Positions 30,531-37,820 of a stretch of DNA of 41,699 bases are shown here, piece after piece (within the stretch, counting starts at the first letter, position 1; the number at the start of each line of letters is the position of its first letter). The notes below the pieces were generated by a model. It was not told where the DNA came from. It saw only the letters and a program-made list of their open reading frames with translations, and did no database searches. Position numbers and translations under genes: made by a program. This DNA is from Acidimicrobiaceae bacterium (GTDB lineage Bacteria > Actinomycetota > Acidimicrobiia > Acidimicrobiales > Aldehydirespiratoraceae): positions 16,923-58,621 of the forward strand of contig VYCW01000091.1 in the NCBI GenBank assembly GCA_009843735.1. The letters run 5' to 3'.

Positions 30531-30548
30531 AGCGCCTGGTTGGCCGAG

Positions 30549-30582
30549 TGCCAAGGTCGACCGGATGCCAAGGTTGACTGGA
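30549..30582. repeat. two tandem 17-base repeats before the VWA gene
   Basis: TGCCAAGGTCGACCGGA (30549-30565) is followed directly by TGCCAAGGTTGACTGGA (30566-30582), with two differences, and then by a partial third unit TGCCGAG that contains the VWA gene's ATG. It may be a tandem protein-binding site or a slippage product. Confidence 0.6.
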
Positions 30583-31895
30583 TGCCGAGAAACCCAACGG
30601 AGGAGTCCCTCACGGGGGAGGCCATAGCCGAGCGGGTCACCCAGCTCGGCCACAGCCTCCAGGCACGCGGGGTGGAGGTCACCCTGGCGGAGATAATCGA
30701 CGCGGCCCAGGCCGCGACCCTTGTCGATCTGGGCTCGCGCTCGGAGTTCCGGGGCGCGCTGCGAGCGACGCTGGTCAAGAACGCACGCCATCACGCGCTG
30801 TTCGACGCCGCCTTCGACCGGCTGTTCCCGCTGAGCGGGGCGATCGCCCACACCGGCGAGGGAACCGCGGCCGTCGACGCCGTGAGTGTGGTCGCGTTCG
30901 ACGCCGACCCGGCCGCCCTGGCTGCGCAGCTGGTGGCCGAGCACGGTGGCTTCGACGGCGAGCTGCGGGGCGAACGCCACCACCTTCAGCGCGCCCTGAG
31001 GGCGGCTGACCTCGCCCGCATCATGAGCGATGCCCGCAAGGCCAATCCCGATGTGCCCACTGCCGAGCTGCGGGAGCGGATCGAGCACCTGAAGCGTCTC
31101 ATGGCCGCCGAGGTGCGCTACCGGCTCGGCAGTTCCGACCAGAGGCTGCCGGACACCGCGGTGCAGGACATCGAGTTTCTCAGCGCCACCCGGCACCAGC
31201 TCGACGAGATTCGTGATGCGGTAAGGCCGCTGGCCCGCAGGCTCGCAGCCCGCCTAGCTCGCCGCCGGCGGGCTCGGCATGGTCGCGGCGTCGACTTCCG
31301 TCGCACCATCCGCCGGTCGCTGGCCAGCGGGGGAACACCCATCGACGTGGCCTACCACCGGAACCGGCCCCATCGGCCGGACCTCTTCGTGCTGTGTGAC
31401 ATCTCCGGCTCGGTGGCGCACTTCTCGGTGTTCACCCTCACCCTCATGTCCGCCCTCTCGGCCGAGATCCCCCGGTGCCGATCGTTCGTGTTCGTGGATG
31501 CGGTGGACGAGGTCACTGACCTACTGGCCGCCACCGACCACGGGATCGAGCCGTGGCAGCTCATGCGCAACACCGACGTGATCGCGGGCGACGGCCACTC
31601 CGACTACGGGGCGGTGCTGGGCCAGTTCTGGGACGAGATCGGCCATTCCGACCTGGGTCCGAACTCGACGCTCATGATCACCGGCGACGCCCGCACGAAC
31701 TACCTGGACCATCGGGCCGACGTGCTGGAGGAGATCTCGAGCCGGTGCCGGGCCGTGTACTGGCTCAATCCCGAGCCTCGCCGGGAGTGGGACACCCACG
31801 ACTCGGAGATGGATGCCTACGCTCGGCACTGCGCCGGCACCTTCGAGGTGCGGACAGTGCGCCAGCTGGTTGCCTGCGTGGAGAGCCTTCTATAG
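30582..31895 (+). CDS. VWA-domain protein, CoxE-like
   Basis: This 437-residue cytoplasmic protein has a helical N-terminal region (TGEAIAERVTQLGHSLQARGVEVTLAEIIDAAQA...), a very basic stretch before the VWA domain (RPLARRLAARLARRRRARHGRG) and a C-terminal VWA domain. The MIDAS motif is DISGS (273-277), and later metal-site positions appear in the NTDVIAGDGHSDYG region. CoxE-like VWA proteins normally work with a MoxR-type AAA ATPase in metallocofactor or complex assembly, but none is in the window. I chose the ATG at 30582. A longer frame from 30441 overlaps the pnpC start region and reads through the intergenic repeats. Its stop overlaps that of the convergent core-MetE gene. Confidence 0.82.
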   Translation: MPRNPTEESLTGEAIAERVTQLGHSLQARGVEVTLAEIIDAAQAATLVDLGSRSEFRGALRATLVKNARHHALFDAAFDRLFPLSGAIAHTGEGTAAVDAVSVVAFDADPAALAAQLVAEHGGFDGELRGERHHLQRALRAADLARIMSDARKANPDVPTAELRERIEHLKRLMAAEVRYRLGSSDQRLPDTAVQDIEFLSATRHQLDEIRDAVRPLARRLAARLARRRRARHGRGVDFRRTIRRSLASGGTPIDVAYHRNRPHRPDLFVLCDISGSVAHFSVFTLTLMSALSAEIPRCRSFVFVDAVDEVTDLLAATDHGIEPWQLMRNTDVIAGDGHSDYGAVLGQFWDEIGHSDLGPNSTLMITGDARTNYLDHRADVLEEISSRCRAVYWLNPEPRREWDTHDSEMDAYARHCAGTFEVRTVRQLVACVESLL

Positions 31896-32915
31896 CTCGG
31901 ACCGTACGATGCCGGCGCCCTCGACCATGGCGGCGAGCTTGGCTCGGGCCACCCGGCGGGGCAGGAACTTCATGCCGCAATCCGGTGATACCGAGAGCCG
32001 GTGGGGGTCGATGTGCTCGAGCACGGACCGGATCCGCTGGGCGATGGAGGCCGGTGTCTCGACCTCTTCGGTTCCCAGGTCGAGGACCCCGAGCACCACC
32101 GACCTTGGTGAAAGCTGGGTGACCACCGAGGGATCCAGGCCGGGCTGGGCGGCCTCGATGGCCACATAGTCGACCGGTACGGCCGCGAGCTCGCTCAAGA
32201 ACGGGTAGCCGCCGGACTTGTCGCCCATGTAGAGGGCGTACCCGTAGCAGGTGTGGAGGGTCGTGGTCGCCTCGATGCCGTCCACCGCGGCCGCCACTGC
32301 GTCCACCGCGAAGCCGCGTGCAACCTCCGCGTTGGCCTGCAGGTACGGCTCGTCGAGCTGCAGGACGTCGATGCCGGCTGCCTGCAGATCCCGTAGCTCG
32401 GCGTTGATGGCGGCCGCGTAGGCCATGGCCAGCGAGCGCTGGTCGGGGTAGTGGTCGTTCTGGGCCAGCTGGCTGAGGGTGAAGGGACCGGGGACCGTCA
32501 CCTTGGTCCGGCGCGACGTGTGGGACCGAAGGAACCGGGCCGTGTCGAGCTCGATGGGGCGGGTCCGGCGGATCGGTCCGCTCACCAGCGGGACGACGGC
32601 CTCGCCGCCGCGCCGGTTGACCCCTTTGCCGAGCCGCTCGGTGTCGACGCCGCTCAGGCTGTTGGCGAAGTGATTGAAGTACGACTCCCTGCCGATCTCG
32701 CCGTCGGTGATGATGTCGACCCCCGCGGCCTCCTGATCGGCGATGGCGCCCAGCACGGCCGCTTCGATCGCCTCCTGCCGGAACTCCCGATCTACCTTCC
32801 AGATGCCCTCGGCTCGGACGCGGGGCACCCCCTCGCCCACAAGCTGTTCGCGATCGACGAGCCATCCGGGCTGGGGATAGCTGCCCATGACAGTCGTGGG
32901 CAGGAGATCCTGCAC
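31890..32915 (-). CDS. core-MetE family protein (methionine synthase C-terminal domain only)
   Basis: This 341-residue TIM-barrel protein matches the catalytic half of cobalamin-independent methionine synthase but lacks the N-terminal half (full MetE is about 750 residues). Zinc ligands are visible as His221 and Cys223 (LHTCYG), Glu254 (VAIEAAQP) and Cys313 (SPDCGMK). GSYPQPGW at the start, IITDGEIGRESYF, and LDEPYLQA are also family features. Stand-alone core MetE proteins are thought to transfer methyl groups from donors other than folate, for example corrinoid proteins, to homocysteine or another thiol; the role here is unproven. The start is GTG at 32915. It is 62 bases downstream of the ferredoxin gene on the same strand. 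Confidence 0.88.
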   Translation of the reverse strand: MQDLLPTTVMGSYPQPGWLVDREQLVGEGVPRVRAEGIWKVDREFRQEAIEAAVLGAIADQEAAGVDIITDGEIGRESYFNHFANSLSGVDTERLGKGVNRRGGEAVVPLVSGPIRRTRPIELDTARFLRSHTSRRTKVTVPGPFTLSQLAQNDHYPDQRSLAMAYAAAINAELRDLQAAGIDVLQLDEPYLQANAEVARGFAVDAVAAAVDGIEATTTLHTCYGYALYMGDKSGGYPFLSELAAVPVDYVAIEAAQPGLDPSVVTQLSPRSVVLGVLDLGTEEVETPASIAQRIRSVLEHIDPHRLSVSPDCGMKFLPRRVARAKLAAMVEGAGIVRSEL

Positions 32916-32977
32916 TGCTCAATTCCCCGAGTGACTCAATATGTTCCGCCGGTGGCCGAGTCCAGCCCGGGGTCGGG

Positions 32978-33211
32978 TCAGACCTCGATGAAGATGCACT
33001 CCCCGGGGCACTCTTCCGCGGACTCGATCACGGCTTCCTCCTGGCCTGCGGGCACCGCGGCCAGCCCGTCGGGGCCACCGGGGTCCGAGAACACGTTGCC
33101 GTCCTCGACCACGTAGGCGAGTCCGTCGTCGAGGAGGGTGAAGACGTCGGGGGCGATCTCCTCGCACAAGCCGTCGCCCGTGCACAAATCCTGATCAATC
33201 CAGACCTTCAT
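32978..33211 (-). CDS. small ferredoxin (probable [3Fe-4S])
   Basis: This 77-residue electron carrier is of the single-cluster actinobacterial type often used by cytochromes P450. It reads MKVWIDQDLCTGDGLCEEIAP, with Cys10 and Cys16 (CxxxxxC), followed by AEECPGECIF with Cys68 and Cys72. The missing fourth ligand of the first motif (Gly where CxxCxxC would have Cys) suggests a [3Fe-4S] cluster bound by Cys10, Cys16 and Cys68. The acidic surface is typical. No P450 lies nearby. The next gene on the strand is the core-MetE protein. Confidence 0.9.
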   Translation of the reverse strand: MKVWIDQDLCTGDGLCEEIAPDVFTLLDDGLAYVVEDGNVFSDPGGPDGLAAVPAGQEEAVIESAEECPGECIFIEV

Positions 33212-33465
33212 GATCCTTGGAGGAACCTCTCTTCAGCGGGCTGATGAACGGGGCCAGGAGCGCCCGCGGCTCACGGCAGCTACTACAGCATAGCGGGGCT
33301 GGAGCACTAAGCCTGCCCTCTGGTTCCCACCAATGCCAACACCCGTGCACTGTACTCCTCCGCAGAGCTGCTTGGAGGCGCCGCCAGAGGTCAAATGCGC
33401 CGCCAGGGGCCGGTGCCGTCTAGGGTGTCGTCGGAGTCATCCGACCGGCAGCGAGGAGGTGAGCC

Positions 33466-35220
33466 GTGAGCGAGACCGGCAGCGACAGCTCGAAGCAGGA
33501 TCTTGAACGCCTGCGCCGCCTCGTCTCCGAGCTCGAGGGAGAGGTCGCCTCCCTGCGCCGCCGGCTCCACGACGCGCCCAAGCGGGTCCGCATGCTCGAG
33601 GAGCGCCTCGCCGACACCAAGGGCCGGCTGACCCAGGCCGTCTCCCAGAACGAGCGGCTCACCACCATGCTCCGCGACGCCCGCGAGCACATCGGCTCGC
33701 TGCGCGAGGAGGTGGAGAAGCTCACCCAGCCGCCCAGCGGCTACGGCACCGTCCTCGGCTGCAACGACGACGGCACCGTCGACGTGCGAGCCGGCGGCCG
33801 CAAGATGCGGGTGGCCGTCCATCCCGACCTGGCCGAGGACCTGTCCGCGGGCGAGGAAGTCGCCCTCAACGAGTCGTTCAGCGTGGTGCTGGCCCGCCGG
33901 CCGGACCGCACCGGCGAGGTGGCCACGGTGAAGGAGCTGCTGCCCGGCGGCGACCGTGCGCTGGTGCTGGGGCGGGCCGACGAGGAGCGGGTGGTGGAGC
34001 TGAGCGCGGCTGTGGCCGCCGGGCCGATCCGCAGCGGCGACAACGTGCTGATCGACTCCTCGGGGGACCTGGTGATCGAGCGCCTGCCCCGCCCCGAGGT
34101 GGAGGACCTCATCCTCGAGGAGGTGCCCGACATCAGCTACGACGATGTCGGCGGGCTCGACGCGCAGATCGAGCAGATCACCGACGCGGTCGAGCTGCCG
34201 TTCGTTCACCACGCTCTGTTCGCCGAGTACGACCTGCCCGCGCCCAAGGGAGTGCTGCTCTACGGTCCGCCCGGCTGCGGCAAGACCCTGATCGCCAAGG
34301 CGGTGGCCAACAGCCTGGCCAACAAGGTCTCGGACCTCTCGGGCGACGCCAACGCCCGCAGCTTCTTCCTGAACATCAAGGGCCCCGAGCTGCTCAACAA
34401 GTACGTGGGCGAGACCGAGCGCCAGATCCGGCTCGTGTTCCAGAGGGCCCGGGAGAAGAGCGAGCAGGGCTGGCCGGTGATCGTGTTCTTCGACGAGATG
34501 GAGTCGCTGTTCCGCACCCGCGGCTCCGGGATCAGCTCCGACATCGAGTCGACCATCGTTCCCCAGCTGCTGGCCGAGATCGACGGCGTCGAGGCGCTGC
34601 GCAACGTGATCGTGATCGGGGCCTCCAACCGCGAGGACCTAATCGACCCCGCCATCCTGAGGCCGGGTCGTCTCGACGTGAAGATCAAGATCGAACGCCC
34701 CGACGCCGAGGCCGCGGCGGCCATCTTCGCCCGCTACCTGGTGCCCACCCTTCCGATCGCGGCCGAGATGGTCGACACCGTCGGGGGCGGCGACTCCGAC
34801 AAGGCCGTGCGGGGCATGATCGAGCAGACGGTGGACGACATGTACCGGCCGGCTGACACCAACCAGTTCCTGGAGGTCACATACTCCAACGGGGACAAGG
34901 AGGTCATGTACTTCCGGGACTTCGCCTCGGGGGCGATGATCGAGAACGTGGTGCGGCGGGCCAAGAAGCTGGCCATCAAGCGGGAGATCTCCGGCGGCCA
35001 CCGCGGCATCGTGACCTCCGACCTCCTGGCCTCGGTGCGCCAGGAGTTCAAGGAGCACGAGGACCTGCCCAACACCACCAACCCCGACGACTGGGCCCGC
35101 ATCTCCGGCAAGAAGGGCGAGCGCATCGTGTTCGTGCGCACGCTGGTGTCGAGCGACCACGAGGAGGAAGCCTCCGGGGGGCGCTCGATCGAGCGGGTGC
35201 AGACCGGCCAGTACCTCTAG
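33466..35220 (+). CDS. arc: proteasomal AAA ATPase ARC (Mpa)
   Basis: This hexameric ATPase unfolds pupylated proteins and feeds them to the 20S proteasome. The 584-residue protein has an N-terminal coiled coil (about 10-88), tandem OB domains (about 92-205), and an AAA module with Walker A GPPGCGKT (267-274) and Walker B VFFDEMES (about 340-347), then [15 protein letters not shown]. It ends GQYL, the C-terminal motif that docks to the proteasome. The GTG start follows GAGGAGGTGAG. In most actinobacteria dop, pup, prcB and prcA follow, but here an amino acid importer begins 22 bases downstream, so the pup-proteasome genes must be elsewhere or absent. Confidence 0.96.
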   Translation: MSETGSDSSKQDLERLRRLVSELEGEVASLRRRLHDAPKRVRMLEERLADTKGRLTQAVSQNERLTTMLRDAREHIGSLREEVEKLTQPPSGYGTVLGCNDDGTVDVRAGGRKMRVAVHPDLAEDLSAGEEVALNESFSVVLARRPDRTGEVATVKELLPGGDRALVLGRADEERVVELSAAVAAGPIRSGDNVLIDSSGDLVIERLPRPEVEDLILEEVPDISYDDVGGLDAQIEQITDAVELPFVHHALFAEYDLPAPKGVLLYGPPGCGKTLIAKAVANSLANKVSDLSGDANARSFFLNIKGPELLNKYVGETERQIRLVFQRAREKSEQGWPVIVFFDEMESLFRTRGSGISSDIESTIVPQLLAEIDGVEALRNVIVIGASNREDLIDPAILRPGRLDVKIKIERPDAEAAAAIFARYLVPTLPIAAEMVDTVGGGDSDKAVRGMIEQTVDDMYRPADTNQFLEVTYSNGDKEVMYFRDFASGAMIENVVRRAKKLAIKREISGGHRGIVTSDLLASVRQEFKEHEDLPNTTNPDDWARISGKKGERIVFVRTLVSSDHEEEASGGRSIERVQTGQYL

Positions 35221-35242
35221 AGGCCGAGCTTGCGAGGCCTGC

Positions 35243-36400
35243 ATGTCCAGTGCACGACTTCCGGCGGCGCTGGTCCTGGCCGCTGTTGCACTCGGGTCAT
35301 GCGGCGGATCCGACCGCGCTGGCGCTCCGGTGCAGCAGGAGGCGACCACCTCCGAAGCCGCTGAGGCCACCACGACAGCCGCTGAGGCCACCACGACGAG
35401 GGTGACGTCGCTGGACATCGTTTCGAACGGCGTCCCAACTAACATGCTCGACAAGGTCCAGTACAACGGCGAACTGGTGTGCGGCGTGTCGGGCACCAGG
35501 GTGATCTTCTCGGAGACCCAGCCCGACGGCAGCGTCGTCGGTGTGGACGCGGACTTCTGCCGCGTGATGGCGGCAGCTCTGTTCGGCGATGCCGACGCGG
35601 TGGAGTTCGTGTCGCTCACCACGGGAGAGCGTTTCGCCGCCCTGCAGTCCGGCCGTGTCGATGTGCTCTTCCGTAGCACGACCTGGACCCAGAGCCGCGA
35701 CACGGAGGTGGGCCTGGACTTCGGTCCGGTGATCTACTACGACGGTCAGCAGCTCATGGCCCGCGAGTCCGACGGCTTCTCGGCCTCGTCGCAGGTGGGC
35801 GACATCGCCGGCGCCGTGGTGTGCGCCCTGGCCGGGACAACGACCGAGCAGAACGTCTCGGACGCCGCCGACGCCGCCGGCATCGACATCACCCTCACCA
35901 CCCTCGAGGACTTCGACGTCATCATCGAGAACTTCATCACCGGCGCCTGCGACGTGACCACCGCCGACGGCTCGGCGCTGGCCGGCCGCAAGGCGAAGCA
36001 GCAGCCCGACGACCAGGAGTGGGTGATCTTCCCGGCCATCCCGATCTCCAAGGAGCCGCTCGCCCCGGTGTACCCCCAGAACCAGTCTCGCTTCGGTGAC
36101 GTAGTGAACTGGGCGGTCTACGCCACGATCATCGCCGACGAGAAGGGCATCACCTCGGACAACGTGGCCGAGATGGTCGCGGGCCCGCCCGACGCGGAGG
36201 CGCGCCGCCTGCTCGGCGGCGAGGGGGAACTGCAGTCAGCCATGGGCCTGGCTCCCGACGCCTTCTACCAGGCAATCTCGCAGGTGGGCAACTACGGAGA
36301 GATCCTCGCCCGCCACCTCGAGCCGGCGGGCCTGACCCGCGGCTCGATCAACGCAAGCTGGCGCGATGGCGGCCTCATCTATGCACCTCCGGCACGCTGA
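35243..36400 (+). CDS. aapJ: polar amino acid ABC binding lipoprotein, copy 1 (AapJ-like)
   Basis: This 385-residue extracellular binding protein has a signal peptide ending in the lipobox ALGSC (Cys20) and a Thr/Ala-rich tether (about 30-52). The type II periplasmic-binding domain of the general L-amino acid (AapJ) type follows: GELVCGVSGTRVIFSETQPD, TTWTQSRDTEVGLDFGP, YYDGQQLMARE, FPAIPISKEPLAPVYPQNQSRF and WAVYATIIADEKGI. It is roughly 70% identical by eye to the next gene. The gene starts 22 bases after arc. Its tether is encoded by a 21-base tandem duplication (35357-35398). Confidence 0.92.
   Translation: MSSARLPAALVLAAVALGSCGGSDRAGAPVQQEATTSEAAEATTTAAEATTTRVTSLDIVSNGVPTNMLDKVQYNGELVCGVSGTRVIFSETQPDGSVVGVDADFCRVMAAALFGDADAVEFVSLTTGERFAALQSGRVDVLFRSTTWTQSRDTEVGLDFGPVIYYDGQQLMARESDGFSASSQVGDIAGAVVCALAGTTTEQNVSDAADAAGIDITLTTLEDFDVIIENFITGACDVTTADGSALAGRKAKQQPDDQEWVIFPAIPISKEPLAPVYPQNQSRFGDVVNWAVYATIIADEKGITSDNVAEMVAGPPDAEARRLLGGEGELQSAMGLAPDAFYQAISQVGNYGEILARHLEPAGLTRGSINASWRDGGLIYAPPAR
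35357..35398 (+). repeat. 21-base tandem duplication in the binding-protein tether
   Basis: Two adjacent 21-base units (35357-35377 and 35378-35398) differ only in their last base and encode AAEATTT twice. It is in frame, so copy-number change would lengthen or shorten the lipoprotein tether without breaking the gene. Confidence 0.85.
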
Positions 36401-36450
36401 CTGTCGTGTATCGGAGTAGTAATTAGTGCTATATCACGATAAGGAATCAC

Positions 36451-36479
36451 TTGAAACGGGCGGGGTCTGCCAATACCGT
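36451..36479 (+). promoter_or_regulatory. promoter candidate before the second binding-protein gene
   Basis: TTGAAA (36451-36456), a 17-base spacer and TACCGT (36474-36479) fit -35 and -10 boxes. They lie in a 117-base gap whose first half (36410-36450) is unusually AT-rich for this genome. The GTG start at 36518 follows GGAGGGAG. This suggests separate transcription of the second copy. Confidence 0.5.
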
Positions 36480-36517
36480 GGCACCGTCACGCAACCACAC
36501 ACCCACGGAGGGAGACT

Positions 36518-37687
36518 GTGACTCTTAAGAAAGCTCTTGTCTGGCGCGTGCTCGCCGTCGTGTTCGCGGTGACGCTCATTGCGGCGTCCTGCGGCGACGA
36601 CGAAGGCGACACCGGCACCACAGCAGCGCCCGAAGACACTACGGCTCCGGAGACCACGGCCGCGGCGCCGGCGGAGACCACAACCACGGCTGCCGACGCA
36701 ATAGCCGACACCCAGGACGGAGACCTCCTCGACACGATCCTCGCCCGCGGCGAGTTGAACTGCGGCGTGTCCGGCTCGGCGGTGGCGTTCTCCGAGACCC
36801 AGCCCGACGGCTCGCAGACCGGTTTCGACGCCGACTACTGCCGTGCCGTGGCCGCGGCGCTGTTCGGCGACGCCGGCGCGGTCGTGTTCACCCCGCTCAC
36901 CGCGGCGGAGCGGTTCACCGCGGTTCAGACCGGTGAGGTGGACGTGCTGATGCGCAACACCACCTGGACCCAGAGCCGTGACACCGAGGTGGGCATGGAC
37001 TTCGGTCCCACCACCTACTACGACGGCCAGCAGCTCATGGCCCGCGAGGGCGACGGCTTCTCAGGCGGTTCGCAGGTGGCCGACATCGCCGGCGCGGTGG
37101 TGTGCACCAATGCGGGCACCACGACCGAGCAGAACGTCGCCGACGCCGCCGAGGCAGCCGGGATCGAAATCGAACTCACCACCTTCGAGGACTTCGACCA
37201 GGTGACCGAGAACTTCATCAACGACGCCTGCGACGTGATCACCACCGACGGCTCGGCCCTCGTGGGTCGCAAGGCCAACCAGCAGCCCGCCGGCGAGAAC
37301 TGGGTGATCTTCCCGGCCACGCCGATCTCCAAGGAGCCCCTCGGCCCGACCTACGGGCAGAACCAGTCCCGCTTCGCGGACGTGGTGAACTGGACTGTGT
37401 ACGCCACGGTCATCGCCGATGAGAAGGGCATCAACTCGGGCAACGTGGCCGACATGGCGGCCAACCCGCCCGACGCTGAGGCGGCCCGCCTGCTGGGCGC
37501 AGCCGACGACGAGCAGCAGTCGAACATGGGCCTGGCCCCTGACGCCTTCTACCAGGTGATCGCTCAGGTCGGGAACTACGACGAGATCTACTCCCGCCAC
37601 CTGAACCCGGTCGGCCTGACCCGCGAGGGCTCGGCCAACGCCGGCTGGCTCGACGGAGGTCTGATCTACGCGCCACCGGCACGGTAG
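36518..37687 (+). CDS. aapJ: polar amino acid ABC binding lipoprotein, copy 2 (AapJ-like)
   Basis: This 389-residue paralogue of the preceding gene has lipobox IAASC (Cys25), a longer Thr-rich tether (about 30-62) and the same AapJ-type domain (TTWTQSRDTEVGMDFGPTTYYDGQQLMARE; FPATPISKEPLGPTYGQNQSRF). Both domains end in the same GGLIYAPPAR. Differences cluster in the tether and in scattered surface positions, so the two may share the permease but differ in affinity or ligand range. It is preceded by its own promoter candidate and followed by a strong stem-loop (37735-37768), which would make its message more abundant than that of the permeases. Confidence 0.93.
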   Translation: MTLKKALVWRVLAVVFAVTLIAASCGDDEGDTGTTAAPEDTTAPETTAAAPAETTTTAADAIADTQDGDLLDTILARGELNCGVSGSAVAFSETQPDGSQTGFDADYCRAVAAALFGDAGAVVFTPLTAAERFTAVQTGEVDVLMRNTTWTQSRDTEVGMDFGPTTYYDGQQLMAREGDGFSGGSQVADIAGAVVCTNAGTTTEQNVADAAEAAGIEIELTTFEDFDQVTENFINDACDVITTDGSALVGRKANQQPAGENWVIFPATPISKEPLGPTYGQNQSRFADVVNWTVYATVIADEKGINSGNVADMAANPPDAEAARLLGAADDEQQSNMGLAPDAFYQVIAQVGNYDEIYSRHLNPVGLTREGSANAGWLDGGLIYAPPAR

Positions 37688-37734
37688 AGGAACATCTCAA
37701 AAGCATGACCTAGAGAGCACGCTCGTCTAGGTTG

Positions 37735-37768
37735 ACGGGGGTCCGGGACAGCAGTCCCGGACCCCCGT
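37735..37768 (+). terminator. 15-base-pair perfect stem-loop between binding protein and permease
   Basis: ACGGGGGTCCGGGAC (37735-37749) and GTCCCGGACCCCCGT (37754-37768) pair perfectly around the loop AGCA, 47 bases after the aapJ copy 2 stop and 52 before the permease start. There is no long U-tract, only TGCCGTTT after it. It most likely acts as a partial terminator or RNA-stabilising element that sets the ratio of binding protein to permease. Confidence 0.75.
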
Positions 37769-37820
37769 TGCCGTTTCCGTACTCGAAGACCGCGACCCAC
37801 CGCCCCGGAGGCGCCCCCGC

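Noticed and set aside
30441..30581. Extended N-terminus of the VWA protein from 30441
   Set aside because: The extension has no protein-like pattern, reads through the palindrome and tandem repeats, and overlaps the divergent pnpC start.
33212..33465. Possible small RNA or gene in the 254-base gap before arc
   Set aside because: No convincing reading frame, terminator or strong promoter was seen. There is only a repeated GCGCCGCCAG (twice) and a TAGGGT box near 33420 that might belong to the arc promoter.
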